Source: Chloroflexota bacterium
Lineage (GTDB): Bacteria; Chloroflexota; UBA6077; JACCZL01
Assembly: GCA_020845495.1 (NCBI GenBank)
Contig: JADLFM010000033.1
Coordinates: 1 to 6,362 of the forward strand
Length of the DNA: 6,362 nucleotides
Direction: 5' to 3'
Below are positions 1 through 6,362 of this stretch, piece after piece. The first letter of the stretch is position 1; each line of letters opens with the position of its first letter. The translations under genes were made by a program, and so were the position numbers. The notes beneath the pieces are model-generated. The model was not told where the DNA came from and ran no database searches. It saw nothing but the letters and a program-made list of their open reading frames with translations.

Positions 1-1735
1 CCAGGAACGTCAGCGGCTTGCCGGGCTCCACGGCCTCCATCCAGAGGCTGACCTTGCACAGCTCCACGGCCATCGGGTTCAGGTCCACGCCGTAGATGCA
101 GCTTCCGACCACCTGGCGTAGCGCCGTGCGGACGGCCTCCGGCGAAGGCTCCGGCTCGCCGGTCCGAATCGCCGCCAGCCGCTTGGCGATCCGGTGCGCG
201 GCTGCGATCAGGAAGTGGCCGCTGCCGCAGGCCGGATCGCACACTTTCAGGTCGAGGATCGCCGCCTCGGGATCGGGCTTGGCGGCGGCCTCCTCCAGCA
301 CCGGGTCGAGCGCCGAGTCGAGCAGGCACTGAATCAGGCTGGTCGGGGTGTAGTACGAGCCGGTCGTCTTGCGTTCGTTGCCGGAGGCCGTCTTCAGGGT
401 GAAGGTGGCGGCCTCGGAGTCGATCTCGGGATGCAGCTCCAGCAGCGACTCGTACACCGAGCCGAGCTCCTCGGCCCCGAGGTTGCGGTAGTCCACCAGC
501 CGGCGGCTGCGACCGTCCTCCACGAAGGCGAGGGCGCGGATCGCGTCCAGCAGGTCGTGGTTGGCGATCTCGCGCTCGGCGAGGTCACGGACGGCCTCGG
601 CCGAGAAGAGGTAGCCGCCGAGGGCCGGCAAGCCGAGCGGCGGGCTGCCGGCATCGCCAAGCTTCGCCATCACCAGCCGCAGCCCCTGGTACAGGTCGTG
701 GTGGCGCGTGCCGACGCGGCGGTCGGCCAGGCGTCGCAGTCGCGCCGTCGAGTAGTAGCTGGTGTACCGCTCGCGGGCGGCCGGCTCGGCGTTCGGATCG
801 AGCAGGACGTCGCGGTCCTCGGCCACGAACAGGAATAGCAGGCGGTAGACCAGCCGCAGGAGCTGGCGGTAGTACTCCTGGGTGTCGAGGCCGCCGTTGG
901 CCGGCCCGTCCTGGAGCGCCGTTCGGAGGTCGCCGTTGGCCGCGTGGGCCAGGAAGCCCTTCCCGAGCGCCGTGATCGCCTGCTCCACGCCGCCTCTGAG
1001 TTGATCGAGGGCGCGGGTGCCCTGCTCCTGGGCGGCGCGGGTCCACTTCTCCAGCCAGTAGTCGTCGGGCCGCTCGGCCTCCACCCGCGATTGGTGACAG
1101 ACCAGCCAGAGCAGCGCGAAGTCGGCGTAGACCTCGCCGTCCATCATCGCTTCGAGGTCCCACTCGACGTACGACTGGCGCGTGATGCTGACGTTGTCAC
1201 GGAGCACCCGCAGGCGCAGGCCGTTCGAGGCGAAGCCCCAGAGGTGGTCGGCCGAGCGGTTCAATAGATCCTGGACGAGTCCGTGCGGACTGACTCGGGC
1301 GGCGCCAGCGACGCCGGCCGCGCGCTGATCCAGGTTGACGCCGGCCCCGACGAGGTGGATCGGGACGGTGCCCCAGGCGTGCGAGATCGGGTAGTGGGTG
1401 CCGTCCACCTCGATGCCACGGGCGGGCGGCAGCCGTCCGTACCCGAGCTCCTGGAACAGCGGGTAGAGCCAGCGGTCGCGAGTCAGCCCGGTTGCGGCAT
1501 CGGTCTCGCCGAGCATCGCCGTACCGGCCCGGAAGGTAGCCCAGGCGCCGAGGAGACGGTTCCAGGAGCGGTTGATGACCTCGTTCAGCCGCTCGCCGCT
1601 CCCGAGGTGGTACGCCTCGGCGGTGAGCCCGCCCAACGCCTTGTCGTTGTCCGCGATGCGGCGCAGGAGGTCCGGCGGCAGGATCGGACCTTCGGTGCGC
1701 ACGGTCGAGAACTGGTCGCGGCGTCGGGTCTGCAT
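1..1735 (-). CDS. N6-adenine DNA methyltransferase, Eco57I/DrmMI-like (3' end outside window)
   Basis: The frame starts at ATG 1735 and stays open to the left edge: 578 visible residues with no stop. SAM-dependent adenine methyltransferase motifs are clear: motif X region TTGSYYTP (457-464), motif I DPACGSGHFL (500-509), and GVDLNPMAVELCKVSLWMEA (549-568), the usual carboxylate-bearing strand of Eco57I-class enzymes. The catalytic NPP[YF] motif is expected just beyond the edge and is not seen. The ~440-residue N-terminal part is mostly helical, with WLYPLFQELGY (89-99), LWGFASNG (165-172), VYRLLFLFVAEDRD (296-309) and GLPALGGYLF (368-377), as in large type IIG/PglX/DrmMI-like methylases. No clear nuclease motif was found there, so it looks like a modification enzyme; the substrate site is unknown. 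It lies 18 bases after the helicase stop with GGAG nine bases before the ATG. Likely job: marking self DNA for the defence module. It is probably DrmMI if the system is DISARM. Confidence 0.87.
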   Translation of the reverse strand, partial: MQTRRRDQFSTVRTEGPILPPDLLRRIADNDKALGGLTAEAYHLGSGERLNEVINRSWNRLLGAWATFRAGTAMLGETDAATGLTRDRWLYPLFQELGYGRLPPARGIEVDGTHYPISHAWGTVPIHLVGAGVNLDQRAAGVAGAARVSPHGLVQDLLNRSADHLWGFASNGLRLRVLRDNVSITRQSYVEWDLEAMMDGEVYADFALLWLVCHQSRVEAERPDDYWLEKWTRAAQEQGTRALDQLRGGVEQAITALGKGFLAHAANGDLRTALQDGPANGGLDTQEYYRQLLRLVYRLLFLFVAEDRDVLLDPNAEPAARERYTSYYSTARLRRLADRRVGTRHHDLYQGLRLVMAKLGDAGSPPLGLPALGGYLFSAEAVRDLAEREIANHDLLDAIRALAFVEDGRSRRLVDYRNLGAEELGSVYESLLELHPEIDSEAATFTLKTASGNERKTTGSYYTPTSLIQCLLDSALDPVLEEAAAKPDPEAAILDLKVCDPACGSGHFLIAAAHRIAKRLAAIRTGEPEPSPEAVRTALRQVVGSCIYGVDLNPMAVELCKVSLWMEAVEPGKPLTFL

Positions 1736-1744
1736 CAGGTCGTG

Positions 1745-1748
1745 CTCC
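1745..1748 (-). promoter_or_regulatory. Ribosome binding site of the methyltransferase
   Basis: GGAG on the minus strand, nine bases before the ATG at 1733-1735, within the 18-base gap after the helicase stop. The gap is too short for an independent promoter or terminator, which supports a single operon. Confidence 0.55.
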
Positions 1749-1753
1749 GAAGA

Positions 1754-4711
1754 CTACTGAGCCAGCGGCAGATAGAGGAAGAGGCCGAGGACATCCGGTG
1801 GGAGCTGCGGCTCGACGGCCACGCCGGAGTTGGCGCTGGCCATCCGCGCTGCCGAGCGCACCCGCCGGTGCGCGGTCAGCAGGTCGGCGCCACGCTGTCG
1901 AGCCGCATCATCGAGGGCCGGCCAGATCGGGTCAAACTCGTCCACGATCCGTTTCAGGAAGCGGGTCGCCTCGTCAGGTAGCACGTTCGCCTCGGGCCGC
2001 GCTTCGAGCAGCGCCTCCGCCAGTTCCGACGGGAGCCACTCGGCTGCGCGCGGCGCTCCGGCGAACGCGAGGAGCGCGCAGTCCTCGGCCAGCAGTGGCC
2101 GCTCCTCCCCGTCGCGGCGGGTGACGATGTGGAAGCGGAAGCGAACGAGCAGCACCGTCGTCCGCCGCTCGACCTTGCTGGTGCGGATGACGCCACAACG
2201 CCGCGCGACGCCGTCCCCGAGCGGATCGAGGGCGGTGTCCATGACGTAGCTCGCCAATCCCTCCACGAACGGGTCGGTTCGGCCGAGATGGCGCTCGTCG
2301 GCGCGGACCGGCGGTTCGAAACGGGCCGTGAAATGCTGCGCGGCCCGTGCTCGCGCCAATGCCTGCTCGTACTGTTTGACCTGCGCATCACTGGCCCCGG
2401 CCGACGCGCTGGACGGGTCCGGCAGCCCGACCGCCTCCTTGAGTGCGCGAGACAGCTCAGCCAGATCGAGACGGAGCGCCCCCCCTCCCCCTACGCTGCC
2501 AGCCGAGGCCGGTGTGGCCTGGCCGCCGTGGGCGCGGACGGCGTCGGCCACGAATCCAGCGACATCGGCACCCGCACCGACGGCCGCCTGGGCCGCCCGA
2601 AGCTCCTGGGCTACCTCGTCGACGTGGATGCCGTGCTGGGCGAACAGCGTCCGCGAGCGCTTCTCACGATCTTCGGCCGCTTCCCACTGGCTGAACAGCT
2701 CCTTGGTTTCGGGCTCCATCAGCGCGTCGAAGCCGGGAAGCGTCAGCGCGGTGGCCGTCGCGGGGCGGTCGCGCAGGAGCAGCCCTTCCAAGATCGCCTC
2801 GACGACCTGGTTGGTGTCGACCGGCACGGGCACCGACACACCAAGGCTCTTGCGGATCGCCTTGTGCTTGCGCAGCAGGACGTCCAGCACGATCCCGTCG
2901 ATCTGGTTGTCGGTACCGTAGTAGGTGACGACGCGGACGGACGAGCTGGGCTGGCCGTATCGGTCCACCCGTCCCTCGCGCTGCTCATGGCGGGTCGGGT
3001 TCCAGGAGAGGTCGTAGTGCAGCACCGCATCGAAGCTTTCCTGGAGATTCACGCCCTCGGAGAGGCAGTCGGTGGCCACAAGCACCCGTCGCGGCGCCCG
3101 TCCGAGCTGACTGACCCGCTCTTCGCGCTCGGCCGGCGCCAGCCGACCGGTGACCGCCACCACCTCGACATCCTTGTAGGCGCCCCGTCCGGCCTTCCCC
3201 AGATCGGCACGCAGGGCGTCGGCCACGGCCTCAGCGGTCGGAATGAAGCGGCAGAAGACGATCGGGTTGCTGTCCTCATCCAGCAGGGCACGCACGATCT
3301 TGGACGCTTTCTGGAGCTTGGCGTCCTTCGCCCCGACCAGTGCATCGGCCTCACGCGCCATGTCGAGCAGTCGACGTCGTGTGCGCCGCTCGTCGTCCGA
3401 GTCACCGCCAATGTCGCTGCCGGGCGCCAGGTCTACGCCCTCGGCCGGCTCGTCCTCGATCAAGTCGAGCACCGTGCGCCGGCCGATCTCGTCGGCCTCG
3501 GTCTCGTTCTCGGTCTCGGAGACGGCAGCGCGGCTGCGGAGAGTGGCGGCAGCAGCGGCCGGGCTGGATGCCAGTGAGCGGAGCAGCGCGAGCGCTGACC
3601 ACCAGCGGACCCGTTGGCGGAATCGACCGCCGGACTCATCCGCAACCGTCTCGCGGGCGTAGGTTAGTACCCGATCGAACAGCCGCCGGTATTCCGGAGA
3701 GAGCTTGTAGGTTGCCTCCGTCTCCAGACGTTCGGGAAACGGCGTGTCAGTATGGAGGTAGCTGCGCAGGTCCTCGCGCCGTCGCTGCACGAAGTGGGCG
3801 GCCAGGCGGCGGCGGTGTGGCTCGTTCTGGCGGCCCGACAGATCCTCCGGAAGGTCGGCAAAGCCTGAATCGAGCAGCGTCAGCAACGATCGGAACGCGG
3901 CGTCGTTGCCGCTGTGGGGCGTCGCAGTCACCAGGATCAGGTGACGATTGCGGTCGGCAGCCAGCCCCCGCACGAGCTGATGGCGCTGATGGCGTCCGCT
4001 CCGGCCGCTACTGCCCGGGTCGGCGCAGGTGTGCGCCTCGTCCACGATGACCAGTTCCGGGCAGGCCCGCAGGAACTCCTCGCGCCGCCGATCGGACTTG
4101 ATGAAGTCGGTCGAGACGATCACATACGGGTAGCGGTCAAACAGCGACTCGCCCAGGCGGCAGGCTCGCTCCAGGCGGGCGGCCGTGCTCGGCAGCACCA
4201 GCTCGGCGTCGATATGGAGCTTCGTCCGAAGCTCGCCCTGCCACTGCTCAGCGAGCGGCGGCGGGCAGAGGATGGCCAGACGATCCACCTCGCCGCGATC
4301 CAGCAGCTCTCGTGCGATCAGGGATGATTCGATAGTCTTGCCGATCCCGACGTCGTCGGCGATCAGCAGCCGGACCGGGTCGAGCTTGAGCGCCATCAGC
4401 AGCGGCACGAGCTGATACGGACGCGGCTCTACGGCGATCTGCGCGAACGAGCGGAACGGGCCGGCGCTGGAGCGGAAGCCAAGGCGGACGGCATCTCGCA
4501 GCAGGCGACAGGAGCGGAAGTCGCCGGGGCGATTCGGGTCGGGCAGATCGAAGGACGCTGCCTGGACCGTTTCGAGCGGAAGATAGATCCCGGTGACCTC
4601 GTCCTCGGTTCCCCCAAGCGGGCGCAGCACCAGGAGATCGTCGTCGGAGTCTGGCAAGACGACCCACTCTCGGCCCCGCGCCTTCACCAACGACCCGACC
4701 GCGAACGTCAC
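1754..4711 (-). CDS. drmD: SNF2-like helicase, DrmD type (DISARM-associated)
   Basis: A complete 985-residue superfamily 2 DNA translocase. Visible motifs: Walker A DDVGIGKT (119-126), motif Ia ILCPPPLAEQW (147-157), Walker B DEAH (224-227), motif III TATPH (262-266), motif IV IVFCRF (484-489), motif V ATDCLSEGVNLQ (546-557) and motif VI HEQREGRVDRYGQ (575-587) with arginines 581 and 584. The first ~95 residues (VGSLVKARGREWVVLP and following) and the long C-terminal part after 650 are typical of the DrmD family as I recall it, in length as well. An acidic, low-complexity insert (about 395-448) separates the two RecA lobes and a Gly/Ala/Ser-rich linker lies at about 708-745. Start: GTG at 4711, chosen for the strong Shine-Dalgarno at 4719-4726 and the GTGA overlap with the upstream stop. 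Known role: DrmD is the SNF2 component of class 1 DISARM. Alternative: the matching helicase of a related helicase/methylase defence system. No broken motif seen. Confidence 0.88.
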   Translation of the reverse strand: MTFAVGSLVKARGREWVVLPDSDDDLLVLRPLGGTEDEVTGIYLPLETVQAASFDLPDPNRPGDFRSCRLLRDAVRLGFRSSAGPFRSFAQIAVEPRPYQLVPLLMALKLDPVRLLIADDVGIGKTIESSLIARELLDRGEVDRLAILCPPPLAEQWQGELRTKLHIDAELVLPSTAARLERACRLGESLFDRYPYVIVSTDFIKSDRRREEFLRACPELVIVDEAHTCADPGSSGRSGRHQRHQLVRGLAADRNRHLILVTATPHSGNDAAFRSLLTLLDSGFADLPEDLSGRQNEPHRRRLAAHFVQRRREDLRSYLHTDTPFPERLETEATYKLSPEYRRLFDRVLTYARETVADESGGRFRQRVRWWSALALLRSLASSPAAAAATLRSRAAVSETENETEADEIGRRTVLDLIEDEPAEGVDLAPGSDIGGDSDDERRTRRRLLDMAREADALVGAKDAKLQKASKIVRALLDEDSNPIVFCRFIPTAEAVADALRADLGKAGRGAYKDVEVVAVTGRLAPAEREERVSQLGRAPRRVLVATDCLSEGVNLQESFDAVLHYDLSWNPTRHEQREGRVDRYGQPSSSVRVVTYYGTDNQIDGIVLDVLLRKHKAIRKSLGVSVPVPVDTNQVVEAILEGLLLRDRPATATALTLPGFDALMEPETKELFSQWEAAEDREKRSRTLFAQHGIHVDEVAQELRAAQAAVGAGADVAGFVADAVRAHGGQATPASAGSVGGGGALRLDLAELSRALKEAVGLPDPSSASAGASDAQVKQYEQALARARAAQHFTARFEPPVRADERHLGRTDPFVEGLASYVMDTALDPLGDGVARRCGVIRTSKVERRTTVLLVRFRFHIVTRRDGEERPLLAEDCALLAFAGAPRAAEWLPSELAEALLEARPEANVLPDEATRFLKRIVDEFDPIWPALDDAARQRGADLLTAHRRVRSAARMASANSGVAVEPQLPPDVLGLFLYLPLAQ
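4708..4711 (-). other. GTGA stop/start overlap of the first two genes
   Basis: On the minus strand the four bases GTGA contain both the GTG start of the SNF2 helicase and the TGA stop of the DUF1998 protein. Such overlaps are typical of translationally coupled partners made in matched amounts. Confidence 0.8.
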
Positions 4712-6362
4712 GCGCCAACCCTCCCTGAGCCGTTGCCGTCAGCCGGCCGACCAAAGACGCTAGGGTAGGCCTCGATCACCAGATCCCAGTCTTCACGGTC
4801 GCCGAAGCGGATCACGGTGTACCCTCGATCCTCCAACGCATCGATCTGATCGGCGTCGCGCAAGCGTCGCTCAGGATGCACGTCCTCGTCGCCGTCGACG
4901 TAGACGACGGTCTGGCGCTGCTCGTAGACAAAGTCAGGCCGGGCGCCCGGTGGAGCAATCTCAGCGTGAGCGCGGGTGGGCAAGTTGTATCCCGATGCTT
5001 GCAGGAAGTGAAGCCAGTCGCGCTCGACGCCGGCCTCGCCGCTGGTCCCCGCCGTCACCGACAGATCGTCGAGGGACGGCAAGAGAGCGGCCGGTCGGAC
5101 GGGGGCGGCTGCCAGGTCCATCAACAAATCGACGATCTTCATCCTATCGAGGATTCGGTGGTCGCTCTGGTTCGAGTAGCTCATCAAGCACGAGTAGCAG
5201 GCTGCTTCGCAGTCCTCGCGAGCACGTGGGGCGCGACGGAGATCGCGGCCATCGGCGGGATCGAAGTGGCACAGCTCGAGTGCCTCATGCGCGACTTCCA
5301 TCAGGGCATCCGGGCTCTCGACGAGCCGTCGCAATACTCCGGCGCCACCTTCTGCCGACTCGTAGAAGAGGAGCATCCGGCGGTCGTCAGCACCCGGGAG
5401 TGGCTCTGCTGCGAGTTCGCTATCTTCAAGTTGGTAGCGAATCTGAATCGCCTGTTTTAGGGCGGCCTGCAACGATGCCATGACCGCCGCGTCGAGCCGC
5501 TCGACTGGCTCGAACAGCAGGCAATTGCGGCGATCCTCGACGTACGGGATGACGCGCTGGGTCTTCGCCGACATCGTATCGGCGGCGTCCTCGTCGCCGA
5601 CCAGCTCGCCGCCCCGCGCCCAGTAACCGCGCTCGGTATCGAGGACGAAACCGGGGAGGCCTTCTGCACCCCGACGTCGCCAGCCCAGATTGATCCGCCA
5701 GATGGTCGCGGCGTCACCGTAGGTGAGATGGGCGAACACGTCGCCATTCCACTCGACGGTCGCCTTCCGCTGCGTGACGTTGCCGCCGTGCTCGGCGAAG
5801 CGGAGGCCGGACTTGATCTCGTACCCGAGGCGAAAGCGCTCTTCCTCATCCGACGTGATGCGGTCGCGCCGGCGGGTCGAGACATTCTGCAGGCGGAACA
5901 AACCTTTGTACTCTTGAGGGAGCTCCTCCCCGCACCGCTCGCAGTTGTCAAGCCCGTGATCTGTGGCCATCGCGTGCATGTAGCCGCACGCGGTGCACTG
6001 TTTCGCGCTCATTGTCAGGACGTCGCCGGACCGAACCGGCAGGATCACCTTGTTGATGATGTAGCGCGAACCCTCGTGGTAGACGACCGCGCGCGGACCG
6101 AACTCCGAGATTGCCAGGAAACGGGGCCGCGACAGGAACTCCTCGCGGCCCTGATTTCCACGACGCCCCGGGATGAACGCCGACAGCGGCAGGCGCGGGA
6201 AGCTGTAGCCGGGCAAGAACCCTTCGCTGGCGAAGTAGCGGTAACTGTAGAAGTCGGACTGGACCGGGTTGTCGTCTTCCACCAGGAGGGCGAGCTGAGC
6301 CTCGGCCTCGCGCCGCAGCCGCTCGGCCTGGCGGCGATCTTCGGCGGGCCGGGAAGCATCCA
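4708..6362 (-). CDS. Large DUF1998 protein, probable helicase C-terminal part with fused nuclease-like domain (5' end outside window)
   Basis: The frame is open to the right edge and ends at the TGA at 4708-4710, giving 550 visible residues; the real start lies outside. Residues below are numbered from an internal in-frame GTG at 6282, which is not the likely start because conserved-looking sequence continues upstream. Visible in order: a charged helical stretch; the block DFYSYRYFASEGFLPGYSFP (10-29), which I recall as following the helicase core in large DUF1998 helicases; a zinc ribbon C96-x2-C99 / C114-x2-C117; a DUF1998 region about 265-395 with YESAEGGAG (307-315) and cysteines 338, 358, 362 and 365; a C-terminal domain about 420-495 with RPDF, YVDG and GYTVIRF motifs, like DUF559/Vsr-type PD-(D/E)XK nucleases. 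DUF1998 is known from helicases such as MrfA and from defence proteins (DISARM, Druantia). The helicase core is inferred, not seen. Probable role: DNA translocation and possibly cleavage of foreign DNA. First gene of the visible operon, overlapping the next by four bases. Confidence 0.8.
   Translation of the reverse strand, partial: DASRPAEDRRQAERLRREAEAQLALLVEDDNPVQSDFYSYRYFASEGFLPGYSFPRLPLSAFIPGRRGNQGREEFLSRPRFLAISEFGPRAVVYHEGSRYIINKVILPVRSGDVLTMSAKQCTACGYMHAMATDHGLDNCERCGEELPQEYKGLFRLQNVSTRRRDRITSDEEERFRLGYEIKSGLRFAEHGGNVTQRKATVEWNGDVFAHLTYGDAATIWRINLGWRRRGAEGLPGFVLDTERGYWARGGELVGDEDAADTMSAKTQRVIPYVEDRRNCLLFEPVERLDAAVMASLQAALKQAIQIRYQLEDSELAAEPLPGADDRRMLLFYESAEGGAGVLRRLVESPDALMEVAHEALELCHFDPADGRDLRRAPRAREDCEAACYSCLMSYSNQSDHRILDRMKIVDLLMDLAAAPVRPAALLPSLDDLSVTAGTSGEAGVERDWLHFLQASGYNLPTRAHAEIAPPGARPDFVYEQRQTVVYVDGDEDVHPERRLRDADQIDALEDRGYTVIRFGDREDWDLVIEAYPSVFGRPADGNGSGRVGA
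4719..4726 (-). promoter_or_regulatory. Ribosome binding site of the SNF2 helicase
   Basis: Reads AGGGAGGG on the minus strand, seven bases before the GTG at 4711, and lies inside the last codons of the upstream gene. It supports the GTG start over any later in-frame start and suggests translation coupled with the upstream gene. Confidence 0.7.
4798..5025 (-). other. Nuclease-like domain (DUF559/Vsr-type fold) at the C-terminus of the DUF1998 protein
   Basis: This segment encodes about 75 residues after the DUF1998 region. It shows RPDF (Asp codon at 4933-4935), a hydrophobic strand leading to YVDG, a following His (EDVH), an RDADQIDALED helix and GYTVIRF. That order, Asp then x-x-DG then D/R helix then GY-x-V-x-RF, is typical of Vsr/DUF559 relatives of the PD-(D/E)XK nucleases. 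The usual acidic residue of the I-E-x-D-G strand is Tyr or Val here, so catalytic activity is not assured. The assignment rests on motif spacing read by eye; a degenerate, DNA-binding-only version is the main alternative. Confidence 0.6.
5098..5490 (-). other. DUF1998 domain with cysteine cluster
   Basis: The segment encodes the FYESAEGGAGVL strand and turn, then Cys338, a C-x3-C-x2-C group (358, 362, 365; numbered from the GTG at 6282), a Ser-Asn-Gln stretch (SYSNQSDH) and a DR-x-K helix. This matches the DUF1998 pattern of a GG-x-G motif followed by four cysteines, which in characterised relatives such as MrfA is thought to bind metal. It identifies the parent protein as a DUF1998 family member independently of the missing N-terminus. 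Confidence 0.8.
5932..5997 (-). other. Four-cysteine zinc ribbon in the DUF1998 protein
   Basis: The codons spell C-T-A-C-G-Y, then 14 residues without cysteine, then C-E-R-C-G: a C-x2-C-x14-C-x2-C arrangement with glycine after each knuckle, the classic zinc ribbon form. It lies between the post-helicase block and the DUF1998 domain and is separate from the DUF1998 cysteines. A structural or DNA-contacting role is inferred. Confidence 0.75.

Noticed and set aside
194..838. A 214-codon plus-strand open frame opposite the methyltransferase
   Set aside because: It is antisense to the clear methyltransferase frame, which includes motif I within the overlap. The product is low-complexity (Gly/Ala/Val/Arg/Gln rich) with no family resemblance.
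585..1163. A minus-strand open frame of 192 codons within the methyltransferase region
   Set aside because: It is out of frame with the methyltransferase, and its Arg/Pro/Gly/Ala-rich product is typical of a shifted reading of GC-rich coding DNA.
1283..1981. A 232-codon plus-strand open frame spanning the helicase/methyltransferase junction
   Set aside because: It is antisense to the coding sequence of both genes and to their shared 18-base gap, with no recognisable motif or convincing start context.
2129..3577. A 482-codon plus-strand open frame opposite the SNF2 helicase
   Set aside because: It lies wholly antisense to a gene with all helicase motifs intact. Its translation shows no recognisable domain, and long antisense frames are expected in GC-rich DNA with biased third positions.
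4248..4754. A minus-strand 168-codon frame overlapping the start of the SNF2 helicase
   Set aside because: It is the shifted frame of the helicase N-terminal region, and the product is Arg/Pro/Gly/Ala rich without domains.
4876..5460. A 194-codon plus-strand open frame opposite the DUF1998 and nuclease-like region
   Set aside because: It is antisense to a segment whose minus-strand frame shows the DUF1998 and RPDF/YVDG motifs; no independent evidence of coding.
4708..6282. The GTG at 6282 as the true start of a 524-residue stand-alone DUF1998 protein (DrmB-like)
   Set aside because: The same frame continues open to the window edge with helical, family-like sequence (RRQAERLRREAEAQLALL) running directly into the conserved block. 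The protein therefore most likely begins far upstream.

Overview
The window is a compact, co-directional three-gene cluster, all on the minus strand, from a GC-rich prokaryote (roughly two thirds G+C by eye, with strongly G/C-biased third codon positions). The phylum cannot be fixed from the sequence; a high-GC bacterium such as a chloroflexote or actinomycete is a guess based only on composition and protein style.

In transcription order (right to left): (1) positions 6362 to 4708, the C-terminal 550 residues of a large protein that carries a four-cysteine zinc ribbon, a DUF1998 domain and, at its very end, a nuclease-like domain of the DUF559/Vsr type. Its N-terminal part, expected from the family to be a superfamily 2 helicase, lies beyond the right edge. 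(2) positions 4711 to 1754, a complete 985-residue SNF2-like helicase of the DrmD type from DISARM defence systems. (3) positions 1735 to 1, the first 578 residues of a large Eco57I/DrmMI-like N6-adenine DNA methyltransferase, which runs off the left edge before its catalytic motif.

Genes 1 and 2 overlap by four bases (GTGA) and genes 2 and 3 are 18 bases apart, each with a plausible Shine-Dalgarno sequence, so this looks like one operon. There is no intergenic stretch of any size, and I see no promoter, terminator, RNA gene, mobile element, repeat array or CRISPR.

Inference: the genes form an anti-phage defence module in which the methyltransferase marks self DNA and the two motor proteins, one with a fused nuclease-like domain, act on unmodified DNA. 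The SNF2 helicase plus methyltransferase pair is the hallmark of class 1 DISARM. Here, however, a DUF1998 protein sits immediately upstream of the SNF2 helicase, and the only nuclease-like candidate seen is fused to that protein. The locus may therefore be a DISARM relative or another helicase/methylase system rather than textbook DISARM. Both outer genes are cut by the window edges, so the full gene content is unknown.
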